A stretch of 64,000 nucleotides of DNA from JAGXFP01 sp039714535 (lineage in GTDB: Bacteria; Desulfobacterota; Desulfobulbia; Desulfobulbales; JAGXFP01). A program made the position numbers and the translations under genes. The notes below the pieces were generated by a model that was not told where the DNA came from, searched no databases, and saw only the letters and a list, made by a program, of their open reading frames with translations. Below, one piece after another: positions 25,285-34,743 of the stretch (its first letter is position 1; every line of letters begins with the position of its first letter). The DNA is taken from assembly GCA_039714535.1 (NCBI GenBank), contig JBDLJC010000002.1:66347-130346 (forward strand). The letters are read 5' to 3'.

Positions 25285-25929
25285 ATGAAAAGTTATCTTA
25301 AGGCCAGGGAGCGCATGGTTCGTGAACAGCTGCTGCCTCGTAATATTAATGACCAGCGGGTACTCGATGCCATGCGGACAGTACCTCGCCATGTCTTTGT
25401 CGAAGATGCGCTGCAAGCCCAGGCCTACGGTGACTTTCCCTTGCCAATCGGTGAAGGGCAGACGATCTCCCAGCCATTCATAGTGGCGCTCATGACCCAG
25501 ATGCTGGAATTGCAGGGCCATGAGAAGGTGCTGGAGATTGGCACCGGCTGCGGTTATCAGACGGCGGTGCTGGCCAAGCTCTGTGACCAGGTTTACTCGA
25601 TCGAGAGAATCAAAAAGCTGATGGCCAGGGCCAGAATTAATCTCGATAAGACCAGATGTTTCAATGCGCTCGGCAAGATGGATGACGGCACCATGGGCTG
25701 GCCGGAGCATGCGCCTTACGATGCCATTATCGTGACCGCCGGCGGCCCGGAAATACCGGCGGCTCTACTCGAGCAACTGGCCGATCCGGGCATCATGGTC
25801 ATCCCGGTTGGTGATCGTATAAGTCAGCAGTTGACCAAGGTTGTCAAAAAGGATGGGCAGGTAAGCTTTGAGACCGGCGACAGTGTTCGGTTTGTTAGTC
25901 TTATCGGAGCGCAGGGGTGGCAGAAATGA
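25285..25929 (+). CDS. pcm: Protein-L-isoaspartate O-methyltransferase
   Basis: About 214 residues, SAM-dependent. The protein has the PIMT hallmarks: MVREQLLPR near the start, VPRHVFV, the IGEGQTISQP active-site motif, SAM motif I VLEIGTGCGYQTAVLA, and PAALLEQLADPG. It repairs isoaspartyl residues in aged proteins in the cytoplasm. The start is uncertain: ATG 25285 or TTG 25270, neither with a strong ribosome binding site. Its stop overlaps the next gene's ATG (ATGA), so the two are coupled. Confidence 0.93.
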   Translation: MKSYLKARERMVREQLLPRNINDQRVLDAMRTVPRHVFVEDALQAQAYGDFPLPIGEGQTISQPFIVALMTQMLELQGHEKVLEIGTGCGYQTAVLAKLCDQVYSIERIKKLMARARINLDKTRCFNALGKMDDGTMGWPEHAPYDAIIVTAGGPEIPAALLEQLADPGIMVIPVGDRISQQLTKVVKKDGQVSFETGDSVRFVSLIGAQGWQK

Positions 25930-26549
25930 AGAATGAGATAACAACGAATGACCAGACTAAAGATGGTCTGATGCACCGCTTATATGACTGGACTTTGGCG
26001 TGGTTACGGACCCCCTACGGAGTTTGGGTGCTGTTTCTGGTGGCGGTGGCCGAGTCTTCTGTTTTCCCGATCCCCCCCGATGTCTTCCTGATGGCGCTCT
26101 GTATCGGTTCCCCAAAAAGGTCTTTTCGCTACGCGGGGATCTGTGCCATGGGCTCGGTGCTGGGCGGTATTTTCGGTTATGGCCTGGGCTTCTGGTTTAT
26201 GGATGCCGTCGGCAGCCGGGTCATAGAACTATATGGCCTGGCCGACAAATACGAGCTGGTCCAGGGGTTGTATCAGAAATACGATGCCTGGGCGGTGGGA
26301 GTGGCCGGGTTTACCCCCCTGCCTTATAAGGTTTTTACCATAACGGCCGGGGCTTTCAGACTTGATTTCCCGACCTTTGTTGCCGTCTCTCTGGTTTCCC
26401 GTTCGGCGCGATTTTTCTTGGTGGCCGGGCTGATTTACCGCTTCGGCGCCCCGATCAGGACCTTTATCGAGCGATATCTTAACCTCCTGACCATAGTCCT
26501 TCTGGTCCTGCTTATCCTGGGATTTGTTCTGGTTAAGTGGCTGATCTGA
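25926..26549 (+). CDS. yqaA: YqaA/DedA-like (VTT domain) membrane protein
   Basis: About 207 residues with 4-5 hydrophobic helices and the VTT/DedA-type motifs ESSVFPIPPDVFL and GFTPLPYKVFTITAG. YqaA proteins are inner-membrane proteins, related to DedA family lipid or ion transporters, of poorly known function. The ATG at 25926 overlaps the pcm stop; a GTG three codons upstream is the alternative start. The end overlaps the convergent deaminase gene by about 17 bases. Confidence 0.87.
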   Translation: MKNEITTNDQTKDGLMHRLYDWTLAWLRTPYGVWVLFLVAVAESSVFPIPPDVFLMALCIGSPKRSFRYAGICAMGSVLGGIFGYGLGFWFMDAVGSRVIELYGLADKYELVQGLYQKYDAWAVGVAGFTPLPYKVFTITAGAFRLDFPTFVAVSLVSRSARFFLVAGLIYRFGAPIRTFIERYLNLLTIVLLVLLILGFVLVKWLI

Positions 26550-27852
26550 CCTGCCGGGCCAGGCCATTTACTCTGGCGAGGACTTCGGCAAGATCAATGG
26601 TTTGCAGCTGATAATTATCCATGACCAGCCTGCCGTTGATGATGGCGGTCTTGACATCGCTGCCCGATGCGGCGTAAGCCAAGATTGAATCGGCATTATA
26701 CATCGGGGTCAGATGCGGTTTCTGCAGGTCAATAATAATTATATCCGCCTGCCTGCCGACCGTCAGTTCCCCCGTTTTTTCTTGTAGGCCGAGGACTGCC
26801 GCCCCGCCGCTGGTAGCCATCGTCACCACCCGGCCGGCCGGCAGCAGGGTCGGATCGAACCGCTTGATCTTATGCAGTTTGGCACAGGTGCTTATCTCGC
26901 TGAACATATCCAGCTTATTGTTGCTGGCACAGCCGTCAGTTCCTAAGCCCACCGGAATGCCAGCCTCGATAAATTTATCGATGGGCGCAATGCCTGCCGC
27001 CAGTTTCATGTTGCTCTTCGGGCAGCTTGCCACCGCAGTGCCTGATTCCTTTATTATTTTGATATCCTCGTCATCGAGCCAAACGCAGTGAACACAGACG
27101 GTGCCCTCGTCCAGGACGCCGAGCCGGTCAAGGTATTTAACCGGCGAAACCTTGTGCAGTTTGCGGGATTCCTCCACTTCGGGTCTGGTCTCGGCGACAT
27201 GGATGAAGAAACGATGCCCCGTTCGCTGAGCCAGCTCATACCCTTTCTTGATCGTCTGAGCTCTACAGGTGTAGGGGGAGTGGCAGAAAACCCCCGGCGT
27301 GATCAAGTTGTCGTCCTGCCATCTTTCAATGAAGCGGGCACCATTGTTGATATTGTCGTTCGGGTCAGGCACGCCGGGAGCGGGAAAATCGATAACCCCC
27401 TGGGCAGCTACCGCCCGTAGGCCTGACTCTTTAAAGGCCCGGGCGGCCTCGTCCTCAAAAAAATAGCCGTCGGCCACGGTGGTGGTACCGGACAGGATCA
27501 TCTCCGCCGCCGCCAGTTTGCTGCACCAGTAGACCATCTCCTTGCTGACAAATTTTGCCTCGGCCGGGAAGATATGTTCCTGGAGCCAGCTCATCAGGGG
27601 CAGGTCATCGGCCAGCCCCCTGAACAGGGTCATACCGCAATGGTTGTGGGTATTGATCAGGCCGGGCATGACTAGGCAACCCTTGGCATCAATGGTTTTT
27701 GCGGCGCTTATCCGGGCCGGCAATTCGGCCATCGCGCCTATTGAGATGATCAGACCGGCCCGGATTGCTATAAAGCCCGGCTGGTCCGGGTCGGGATTGG
27801 GGTTCTCCGGGGTCTTGATCAGACCGTTGCTTATGAGAATGTCGCAGTTCAT
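26533..27852 (-). CDS. mtaD: Amidohydrolase, 5'-methylthioadenosine/S-adenosylhomocysteine deaminase family
   Basis: The 439-residue TIM-barrel amidohydrolase shows the metal site NTHNHCG (HxH), the HVAET helix, a HCVWLDDED segment and the late GTDG Asp. The TRZ/ATZ-type pattern with SNNKLDMF matches MTA/SAH deaminases, which convert these by-products to inosine derivatives. It probably follows the nucleoside transporter gene in one transcript (21-base gap), suggesting purine nucleoside salvage. A GGAAG site precedes the ATG. Substrate assignment within this family is not certain from sequence alone. Confidence 0.87.
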   Translation of the reverse strand: MNCDILISNGLIKTPENPNPDPDQPGFIAIRAGLIISIGAMAELPARISAAKTIDAKGCLVMPGLINTHNHCGMTLFRGLADDLPLMSWLQEHIFPAEAKFVSKEMVYWCSKLAAAEMILSGTTTVADGYFFEDEAARAFKESGLRAVAAQGVIDFPAPGVPDPNDNINNGARFIERWQDDNLITPGVFCHSPYTCRAQTIKKGYELAQRTGHRFFIHVAETRPEVEESRKLHKVSPVKYLDRLGVLDEGTVCVHCVWLDDEDIKIIKESGTAVASCPKSNMKLAAGIAPIDKFIEAGIPVGLGTDGCASNNKLDMFSEISTCAKLHKIKRFDPTLLPAGRVVTMATSGGAAVLGLQEKTGELTVGRQADIIIIDLQKPHLTPMYNADSILAYAASGSDVKTAIINGRLVMDNYQLQTIDLAEVLARVNGLARQVRSAT

Positions 27853-27873
27853 CTTCCAAATGGCCTTTTGTCG

Positions 27874-29127
27874 CTACAGGTAAAACATGCCGACCACCGC
27901 GCCGGTCATACAGGTGGCAATGGTGCCGGCGACGATTGATCTGATCCCCAAGCCGACAATTTCACGGCGTCGCTCCGGGGCCATCGAGCCCAGGCCGCCG
28001 ATCATGATGCCCAGGCTACCGAAATTGGCAAAACCGCACATCCCATAGATCATAATCATGGTCGACCGGGGACTAAGAGCGCCGGGCCCAAGATTGCTGA
28101 GTTGCAGGTAGGCGAGAAATTCATTCATAACCGTTTTGGTTCCCATTAATGCGCCGGCGGTCGAGGTTTCCTGCCAGGGGACGCCCATCAGCCAGACAAT
28201 CGGGGCCATGCCGTAACCGAAAATTCTTTCGAGGGTTATGGCCCGACCGCTGATCTCGGGCAGGAGGCTGAAAATTTGATTGGCCAGATGGACCAGGGCC
28301 ACCAGGACAATCAGCATGGCCGTAATGTTGATCAGAAAGGTGATTCCGTCACCGGTCCCCTTGGTTATGGCATCCATGGCGCCGGTGGCTTTCTGGGGTG
28401 GGGCTATTTCACCGTCGGTGGCCGCACAATCCTCGGGGACCATGATCCGGGCCACGGTGATGGCGGCTGGGGCGCTGATGATGGAGGCAACCAGAATATG
28501 GCCCATCACTCCCGGCACGACATTTTGCAGGATGCTGGCATAAAGGACCATGACGGTACCGGCAATGGTGGCCATGCCGCAGGTCATGATCGTAAAGAGT
28601 TCACTTCTGGTCAGGCTGGCCAGATAAGGGCGGATAAACAGCGGCGCTTCGATCATGCCGACAAAGATGTTGGCTGCGGCGCCGACCCCGAGGGCGCCGC
28701 CGATATGCATGGTTTTCTGGAGCATCCTGGAAAAAAAGCGGACCAAGAAGGGCATTACCCGCCAGTAAAAAAGTAAGGAAGAAAGGGCGCTGACGATCAG
28801 GATGAGGGGTAAGGCGCGGAAAGCGAGAATAAAACTCCCGCCAGCCGTTTTTTCGACAAAGGGCAGGCTGCCTCCGCCAAGATAGCCGAAAACAAAAGAG
28901 GTGCCTGCATCGGTGGATGCCTGGAGGGCCATAACGGCACGGTTGAGCAGGGAGAAAACTTCAGTGCTGTAGGGAACTTTCAGGAGGAAAAGGGCCAGAA
29001 TCACCTGGAGCGCCAAACCGATAGAGACATCCTTGATTTTGACCAGCTTACGGTTTTCACTGGTCAGCCAGGCGATGGTGGCCAGGGCCATAAGGCCAAG
29101 AAGGCTGCGACTGATATCGATGATCAT
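27874..29127 (-). CDS. Concentrative nucleoside transporter (NupC/CNT family)
   Basis: The 417-residue membrane protein has about ten hydrophobic segments. It contains CNT motifs such as FVFGYLGGG, the APLFIRPYL segment with MTCGMATIAGTVM, and MGVPWQE near residue ~320, which form the nucleoside- and cation-binding core. It imports nucleosides with H+ or Na+ across the inner membrane. The deaminase gene follows 21 bases downstream, which supports a joint salvage role. The start at 29127 has only a weak GGAC site. Confidence 0.9.
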   Translation of the reverse strand: MIIDISRSLLGLMALATIAWLTSENRKLVKIKDVSIGLALQVILALFLLKVPYSTEVFSLLNRAVMALQASTDAGTSFVFGYLGGGSLPFVEKTAGGSFILAFRALPLILIVSALSSLLFYWRVMPFLVRFFSRMLQKTMHIGGALGVGAAANIFVGMIEAPLFIRPYLASLTRSELFTIMTCGMATIAGTVMVLYASILQNVVPGVMGHILVASIISAPAAITVARIMVPEDCAATDGEIAPPQKATGAMDAITKGTGDGITFLINITAMLIVLVALVHLANQIFSLLPEISGRAITLERIFGYGMAPIVWLMGVPWQETSTAGALMGTKTVMNEFLAYLQLSNLGPGALSPRSTMIMIYGMCGFANFGSLGIMIGGLGSMAPERRREIVGLGIRSIVAGTIATCMTGAVVGMFYL

Positions 29128-29191
29128 AAAAAGGCTTGTCCTTAAATTAGAAAAATTCTTCTATCGGCCAGACCAATGCGCTTGCTAGAGT

Positions 29192-29533
29192 TCAACATGG
29201 CACACCCAACTCAACCTTTTGTTCCATTATGTCGATTGAAAAATGACACTCATACTTTTGCGTTGAAGTATAATATATGCATTCCATCTCACCTACTGAT
29301 CTAGACATCCCCCCCGTACACTCGTCGAATGTTTCCTTAACCTTCATGGCATTATAAAGGTCCCTCGCCGAACCACCTTTTAATTGAATTTTAAGATGGC
29401 TATCTTCAATAGGGCTCACCATGTTTTTCGAGGTAATAGCATAGGTTCCATCAATCTCGCGCCATTCAGCTGCGGATACTAATGTTGCTGTTGCAAAGAT
29501 CAATAGTAGTAGAATAAAAAAGAGTCGGTTCAT
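29192..29533 (-). CDS. Small exported protein, function unknown
   Basis: A 113-residue protein with a clear signal peptide (hydrophobic LFFILLLLIFATATLV, cleavage probably after SAA). Four cysteines in the mature part (CTGG, MECIYY, YECHF and the final C) may form two disulfides in the periplasm. An AGGAG site precedes the ATG. It superficially resembles DUF3617-type periplasmic proteins, but no family can be named with confidence. It stands alone between the transporter and cmk. Confidence 0.65.
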   Translation of the reverse strand: MNRLFFILLLLIFATATLVSAAEWREIDGTYAITSKNMVSPIEDSHLKIQLKGGSARDLYNAMKVKETFDECTGGMSRSVGEMECIYYTSTQKYECHFSIDIMEQKVELGVPC

Positions 29534-29681
29534 TTATTTTCTCCTATACTCTAGTGTCATACAAGGCATGAAGTGACGCAGGATTGCGTACTAATTTACT
29601 GTGACTATAAGGCCATAACGCGGCAGGCGTGATTAAAGAACAAGTAAGATGCATCGATTGATGAATGACATGACGCTGTCA

Positions 29682-30350
29682 TTAAGTCTCGCTCACCCGC
29701 TCGGCCATAAAGGAAACTACTTCAGCGATGGTCATCTGCGAAGAATCGATAATCACCCCATCCTCGGCCGGTTTCAGTGGCGCTAGAGTCCGGCTGCTGT
29801 CAGCCCGGTCCCGCTCGATGATCAGGGCCAGGGTCTCTTCTTCGTCTGTCGGCTGCCCCTGTTCCTCAAGCTGTAAAACCCTTCTTCGGGCCCTTTCTTC
29901 CGGGGTGGCATCGAGAAAGAACTTCCAGGCTGCCCGCGGAAAAACTACGGTGCCCATATCACGCCCTTCGGCAACCACCTCGCCCCGCCCGCCTATTTCG
30001 CGCTGGAGGGAGGTAAGCTTGGCCCGAACCGCCGGAATGGCCGAAACCCTTGAGGCAACCATCGACATCTCCGGGGTCCTGATCGCCTCCGAAACATCTT
30101 CGCCGTCGAGAATAACTCTGGTCTCACCGCCGTCTGTCTTTAGTTGCAGATCAATACCGGCCAACAGTTGCGCCAGAGCACCACAGCTATCACATGCAAC
30201 ACCGCTCCGTTCAATCTTGAGTCCCACCGCCCGGTACATGGCCCCGGTGTCGAGAAAGGTGTAGCCCAATCTGGCCGCCAGCAACTGGCTGATAGTGCTC
30301 TTACCGGCCCCGGAAGGGCCATCGATGGTAACGATCCGCTCCACAGCCAT
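29682..30350 (-). CDS. cmk: Cytidylate kinase
   Basis: The 222-residue protein has the P-loop IDGPSGAGKST, the GAMYRAVG substrate motif, the VVAEGRDMGTVVFP motif and a lid rich in Arg (ERARRRVLQL). It phosphorylates CMP/dCMP in pyrimidine metabolism. The ATG at 30350 overlaps the hisC stop by one base (TGATG), so translation is coupled; a longer upstream frame lies inside hisC and was rejected. Confidence 0.95.
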   Translation of the reverse strand: MAVERIVTIDGPSGAGKSTISQLLAARLGYTFLDTGAMYRAVGLKIERSGVACDSCGALAQLLAGIDLQLKTDGGETRVILDGEDVSEAIRTPEMSMVASRVSAIPAVRAKLTSLQREIGGRGEVVAEGRDMGTVVFPRAAWKFFLDATPEERARRRVLQLEEQGQPTDEEETLALIIERDRADSSRTLAPLKPAEDGVIIDSSQMTIAEVVSFMAERVSET

Positions 30351-31501
30351 CAGCCGTTTCTCAATTCGGTCAGAACTTCTGCCAGAGAGGCAACCAGACG
30401 GCTGTTCTCTTCGGGAAGACCAACGGTGATTCTGATGTATTCGGGATAGCCATAGGCAGACATCGGTCGGATGATCACACCTTTTCCCAGCATCTTTTCG
30501 TATAGTTTCCGGCAATCCAGGCCGACATCGACCAGAAAGAAATTGGTATGGGTATCGAAAACCTTGCAGCCAAGCGCCTTGATCTCTTCGGTCAGCCAGG
30601 CAATACCATCCTTGCTCAACTGCATGGTCTGGTCGTAGTGATCATCGTCGTCGAGGGCGGCCAGGGCTCCGATCTGGGCCGGCAGATTAACATTGAAAGG
30701 CTGGCGGACCCGATGAAGTAAATCGGCGATCTCGCTGTTCATCAGACCGTAGCCGATTCTGAGACCGGCCAGGCCATAGGCCTTGGAAAATGTCCTGAGA
30801 CCGACAACCGGAGTACTATTATCGAGATATTTGCGGACATCAATCCGCACCGCCGCATCGACAAAATCGACATAGGCTTCGTCAAGCACCACGATGACCT
30901 GTTCGGGAACCTCGGCGAGAAAGGCTTCAAACTCTGCCCGACCGAAGATCACCCCGGTGGGGTTATTGGGATTATCGAGAAAGACCAGCCTGGTTCGGTC
31001 ATTGATCAAAGCTAGGATAGCATCAAGATCGTGGCCGACGCCCAGTGAACTGCCGCCACCGTGACCAGCAATATTATGCGGCTGATCTTTTTTAAGGGGC
31101 GCCACCCGGTTAACACCGCCCCGGGCCTGGACCATCTTCTGATAAACCAGAAAGGTCGGGTTGCTGGTGACCACCTCATCCCCACCGCTAAGAAAGGTGT
31201 TGATCAGCAGTTCGATTATCTCGTTGGAGCCATTGCCGAAGACGATCTCGCCGGGAGCAACGCCCAGCTTCTCAGCCAGACGATGAGTCAGATAATGGCT
31301 GCTGCCATCGGGATAACGATGAAGTTTGTTCAGACCTGCGGCTATGGCGGCTACCGCCTTGGGCGACGGGCCGAGGGCATTCTCGTTTGAGGCCAGCTTG
31401 ATCGAACCGCTTAAGCCGTACTCCCTTTCCAGTTCCTCAATCGGTTTGCCGGGGGGGTAGGGTACCAGGCTGCTTATATTTTCGGATACTTTGAGTTTCA
31501 T
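30350..31501 (-). CDS. hisC: Histidinol-phosphate aminotransferase
   Basis: A 383-residue PLP enzyme, fold type I. The PLP lysine is in RTFSKAYGLAGLRIGYG; substrate and cofactor residues appear in NPNNPTG and VLDEAYVDF, with a late YIRITVGLPEEN segment. It makes histidinol phosphate from imidazole-acetol phosphate in histidine synthesis. Length is normal. The ribosome binding site is weak (GGAAAG). It is coupled to cmk downstream; the nearby gatA gene ends 113 bases upstream behind a likely terminator. Confidence 0.94.
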   Translation of the reverse strand: MKLKVSENISSLVPYPPGKPIEELEREYGLSGSIKLASNENALGPSPKAVAAIAAGLNKLHRYPDGSSHYLTHRLAEKLGVAPGEIVFGNGSNEIIELLINTFLSGGDEVVTSNPTFLVYQKMVQARGGVNRVAPLKKDQPHNIAGHGGGSSLGVGHDLDAILALINDRTRLVFLDNPNNPTGVIFGRAEFEAFLAEVPEQVIVVLDEAYVDFVDAAVRIDVRKYLDNSTPVVGLRTFSKAYGLAGLRIGYGLMNSEIADLLHRVRQPFNVNLPAQIGALAALDDDDHYDQTMQLSKDGIAWLTEEIKALGCKVFDTHTNFFLVDVGLDCRKLYEKMLGKGVIIRPMSAYGYPEYIRITVGLPEENSRLVASLAEVLTELRNG

Positions 31502-31567
31502 AGGAACTTTCCGTTAAGCCGATGTCAATAAATAACACGGTTCAATCAATAGTTTGAACGGCATAAA

Positions 31568-31616
31568 AGGGGCCGTAATGGAATGATTATAAACGGCCAT
31601 GTAATTTTCGGCCCCT
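31568..31616 (-). terminator. Probable terminator of gatA with an alternative inner stem
   Basis: On the minus strand CGGCCCCT pairs with AGGGGCCG (8 bp) starting at the gatA stop codon, and TTTT follows. A competing GGCCGT/ACGGCC pair (31571-31576 with 31593-31598) could replace it. The loop of the outer stem is long (33 bases). Confidence 0.5.
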
Positions 31617-33075
31617 AAATGGCGGTGGGTTTACGGCCGACCAGCCCCAGTTCCTGCTCCAGACAGGAGGCGGTCCGGAACAGTTGTTCTTCATCGAAAT
31701 GGGCGGCCTGGATCTGCAGGCCGATCGGCAACCCATCGCCACTGAAGCCGCAAGGCAATGAGATGCCGGGCACTCCGGAAAGATTTGCCGAAATAGTAAG
31801 GATATCAGAAAGATAGACGCTCAAGGGATCGTTGTCTTTCTCGCCGATTTGCCAGGCCGGCGAGGGGCTGACTGGCGACACCATAATATCGCATTTGGCA
31901 AAGGCCTCCTTGAAATCGTTGATAATCAGGGTGCGGACCTGCAGGGCTTTCTTGTAGTAGGCATCGTAATATCCGGAAGAAAGAACATAGGTGCCGATCA
32001 TGATCCTTCTCTTTACTTCCTCGCCAAAGCCCTCGGATTTGGATTTTTTATACATCTCCACAAGGGACTCGGGATCCTTGGTCCGGTGGCCGAAGCGAAC
32101 CCCGTCAAAGCGGGCCAGGTTCGAGCTGGCCTCAGCCGGGGCGATTACATAATAAGCGGCAACGCCATAACTGGTATGGGGCAAAGAAACCTCAATGATT
32201 TCAGCACCGGCCTCTTCAAGGATTCTGATCCCGTTGCGCACCGCCGCTTCAACCTCCGGCGCCAGTCCTTCTTCAAAATATTCCTTGGGGATACCGACCT
32301 TCAGGCCCCGCACTCCCTGGTCAAGGGCGGCAACATAATCAGGGACCGGCAGATTTAATGAGGTGGAATCCAGCTTGTCATGGCCGCTGATCGCCTTGAG
32401 CATCAGAGCGCTATCCCGAACATCTTTGGTCAGAGGGCCAAGTTGATCCAGCGAGGAGGCATAGGCGATCAGGCCATAGCGGGAGACACGACCGTAGGTG
32501 GGCTTCACCCCAACCACCCCGCAGTGGGAGGCGGGTAGCCGAATCGAGCCGCCGGTATCGGAACCGATTGAGGCGATACACTCATCGGCCGCCACTGCCG
32601 CCGCCGAGCCGCCGCTGGAACCGCCGCAGACATGATCAAGGGCCCAGGGGTTATGGGGAACCCCGAAGGCACAGTTCTCATTGGCGGAGCCCATGGCAAA
32701 TTCGTCCATACTGAGCTTGCCAAGAATAATAGCGCCGGCTTCTTTTAATTTTGTTACCAGGGTCGCATCGTAAGGAGGGATAAACGGTTCCAGGATCTTA
32801 GAGCCGCTGGTGGTCCGCAGCCCCTCCGTGCAAACAACATCTTTCAGGGCCAGGGGAATTCCGGCCAAGGGTCTGTCGGGGGTAAAGGCTTGCTGTTTAT
32901 CCGCCTCGGTAGCCTGAGTCAGGGCGTTATCCCGATCCAGAGTTATATAGGCCCCGACCTTGTCTTCAACCTGATCAATCCGGGCCAGGACCGATTCGGT
33001 AATCTCAAGCGAAGACACTTCGCCCTTGGCGAGCATCCCCTGCAATTGGTGAATAGTTAAGGAATTGAGCTCCAT
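31615..33075 (-). CDS. gatA: Glutamyl-tRNA(Gln)/aspartyl-tRNA(Asn) amidotransferase subunit A
   Basis: A 486-residue amidase-signature enzyme. The catalytic Lys lies in the ALKDV segment, and the Ser-cis-Ser pair in GGSSGGSAAAVAA and SIGSDTGGSIRLPA. It releases ammonia from glutamine for transamidation of Glu-tRNA(Gln) or Asp-tRNA(Asn), so this organism probably lacks one direct synthetase. It follows gatC on the same strand after ~130 bases; gatB is not in the window. Confidence 0.96.
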   Translation of the reverse strand: MELNSLTIHQLQGMLAKGEVSSLEITESVLARIDQVEDKVGAYITLDRDNALTQATEADKQQAFTPDRPLAGIPLALKDVVCTEGLRTTSGSKILEPFIPPYDATLVTKLKEAGAIILGKLSMDEFAMGSANENCAFGVPHNPWALDHVCGGSSGGSAAAVAADECIASIGSDTGGSIRLPASHCGVVGVKPTYGRVSRYGLIAYASSLDQLGPLTKDVRDSALMLKAISGHDKLDSTSLNLPVPDYVAALDQGVRGLKVGIPKEYFEEGLAPEVEAAVRNGIRILEEAGAEIIEVSLPHTSYGVAAYYVIAPAEASSNLARFDGVRFGHRTKDPESLVEMYKKSKSEGFGEEVKRRIMIGTYVLSSGYYDAYYKKALQVRTLIINDFKEAFAKCDIMVSPVSPSPAWQIGEKDNDPLSVYLSDILTISANLSGVPGISLPCGFSGDGLPIGLQIQAAHFDEEQLFRTASCLEQELGLVGRKPTAI

Positions 33076-33202
33076 TATTTTTGTTCCCGCGTGCTTATTT
33101 CATGATTCTGAATAAAAAAAGCGAACCCACAAGTATGATGCGATTCGCCTCAATCAACCTTTCTGTAACCATACCGATACAACCTCTGGGGTACGTCACG
33201 GG

Positions 33203-33487
33203 TCAAATGACTCTAGGTACCACAAACGCTTCGCCGTTTTGGCGAGGGCTATTCGCCAGGGCCTTTTCTTGGCCCAGCGAGTCACGAAGTTCATCGTCCC
33301 GGAAGGCATTGGTAATGGAAATGGCATGGGTAGTCGGCTCAACCTTGCTGGTATCAAGTTCGTTTAACTTGTCAACGTAAGATAGGATCTGGGCAAGTTG
33401 GTCAGCCATCGCTGCGACCTCTGCCGGTTTTAATTCCAGATGGGCCAAATTGGCGACATATTCTACTTCATCAATGGTTATCTTCAT
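33203..33487 (-). CDS. gatC: Glutamyl-tRNA(Gln)/aspartyl-tRNA(Asn) amidotransferase subunit C
   Basis: A 94-residue protein with the GatC pattern: ITIDEVEYVANLAHLEL at the start and ILSYVDKLNELDTSKVEPTTH in the middle. It clamps GatA and GatB together. The ~127-base gap before gatA is longer than usual but holds no gene. Confidence 0.95.
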   Translation of the reverse strand: MKITIDEVEYVANLAHLELKPAEVAAMADQLAQILSYVDKLNELDTSKVEPTTHAISITNAFRDDELRDSLGQEKALANSPRQNGEAFVVPRVI

Positions 33488-33568
33488 GGGCTGAACATCT
33501 AACGTAAAACCTGCGCCAAGTCAAACAGTCTTGTAACTATTCAAGGAACCAGAGCGCTTGGAATGAAA

Positions 33569-34636
33569 TCAAATTTGCCAGTATGGAGCGTGGGCCTTTC
33601 TAATGATCTCGAGGGCATCTGTCGATAAGCATCCCGGCTTGCCAAAACCAGCATCGGCCAAGGCGTCTGTTTTTGCGGAAATATCGGCTAGTAATGGGGT
33701 TGCCGCCAATTCACCAAGAGTGGCCAGAACACCGTCCCGAAGCCCCGTCAGGCTATACCCTCCTTCCAGGGTCAGGAGTAGTCTGCCTCCGCACAGCTCT
33801 GTGGCCAATTCTTTTAAAACCCTGGTCATATAGGCAAAGCCCGCGTCTGTTACCGCCATTGAACCCAAGGGGTCGCCAAGACAGATATCATAACCGGCCG
33901 AAACCAGAATCATTTCCGGTTGATATTGGCGGGCCACCGGCGCCACGATCTCGTTAAAAATAGCCGCGTAGGACCTGTCGTTCTGACCGCCGGAGAGGGG
34001 GATGTTTACCGTGTAACCTGAGCCTTTGCCACTACCGGTTTCCTGTAATGCGCCGCTTCCGGGATAATGGGGATAGAGGTGGGTCGAGAGGTAGAGAACC
34101 TGTTCGGTATCGTAAAAAGAATGCTGGGTGCCGTTGCCGTGATGGATATCCCAGTCAATAACCATGACCCGTTTCAGGCCCAGTTCCTGGATGGCATAGA
34201 CAGCAGCGATGGCAACATTGTTGAACAGGCAGAATCCCATGGGGCGCTCGGCCTCAGCGTGATGCCCGGGCGGGCGCACCAGGGCAAAAACATTGTCAAC
34301 CTGACCAGCCATGAGCATCTTGGTTCCCTCGACTACCGCCCCAACGGCCAGGCAAGCTGCCTCGTATGATTTTGATGAGGCCCCGGTGTCGGGATCGAGA
34401 CTGACAAAACCCTGGCCGGCGGTACTGGCAATCTGCTCGATATGGTCCTTGCTGTGGATCAACTGCAGATGGCGGGACTCAGCCACGGCAAAATCAGGCA
34501 AGGTAAAACAGCTCAACGATTCAAATTCGCTAAAGCCTCCATAGATTGATGCCAATCGATCTGGAGATTCAACATGGGAAAACCCAGCATCGTGTTCCAG
34601 GAACAGGTCATTTTTCATGATGGCGGTTTTTAACAT
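33569..34636 (-). CDS. Histone deacetylase-family protein (acetylpolyamine/AcuC-like deacetylase)
   Basis: The 355-residue zinc deacetylase has RPPGHHAEAERPMGFCLFNNVAIAA with the paired active-site histidines, VIDWDIHHGNGTQ with Asp and His zinc ligands, and the LEGGYSL motif. Bacterial members remove acetyl groups from polyamines or from lysines (for example acetyl-CoA synthetase). An AGGAG site lies upstream of the ATG at 34636. Stand-alone gene; which substrate it uses cannot be told. Confidence 0.9.
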   Translation of the reverse strand: MLKTAIMKNDLFLEHDAGFSHVESPDRLASIYGGFSEFESLSCFTLPDFAVAESRHLQLIHSKDHIEQIASTAGQGFVSLDPDTGASSKSYEAACLAVGAVVEGTKMLMAGQVDNVFALVRPPGHHAEAERPMGFCLFNNVAIAAVYAIQELGLKRVMVIDWDIHHGNGTQHSFYDTEQVLYLSTHLYPHYPGSGALQETGSGKGSGYTVNIPLSGGQNDRSYAAIFNEIVAPVARQYQPEMILVSAGYDICLGDPLGSMAVTDAGFAYMTRVLKELATELCGGRLLLTLEGGYSLTGLRDGVLATLGELAATPLLADISAKTDALADAGFGKPGCLSTDALEIIRKAHAPYWQI

Positions 34637-34743
34637 TAGAGTACTCCTGAATAGATCTATACCGGAACAAGCTTCAACTGAGGAAACATAGGAAAAATAA
34701 AAACGCTAATTTAGCATTTCAAAACTGTTAAGAAATATTCGAA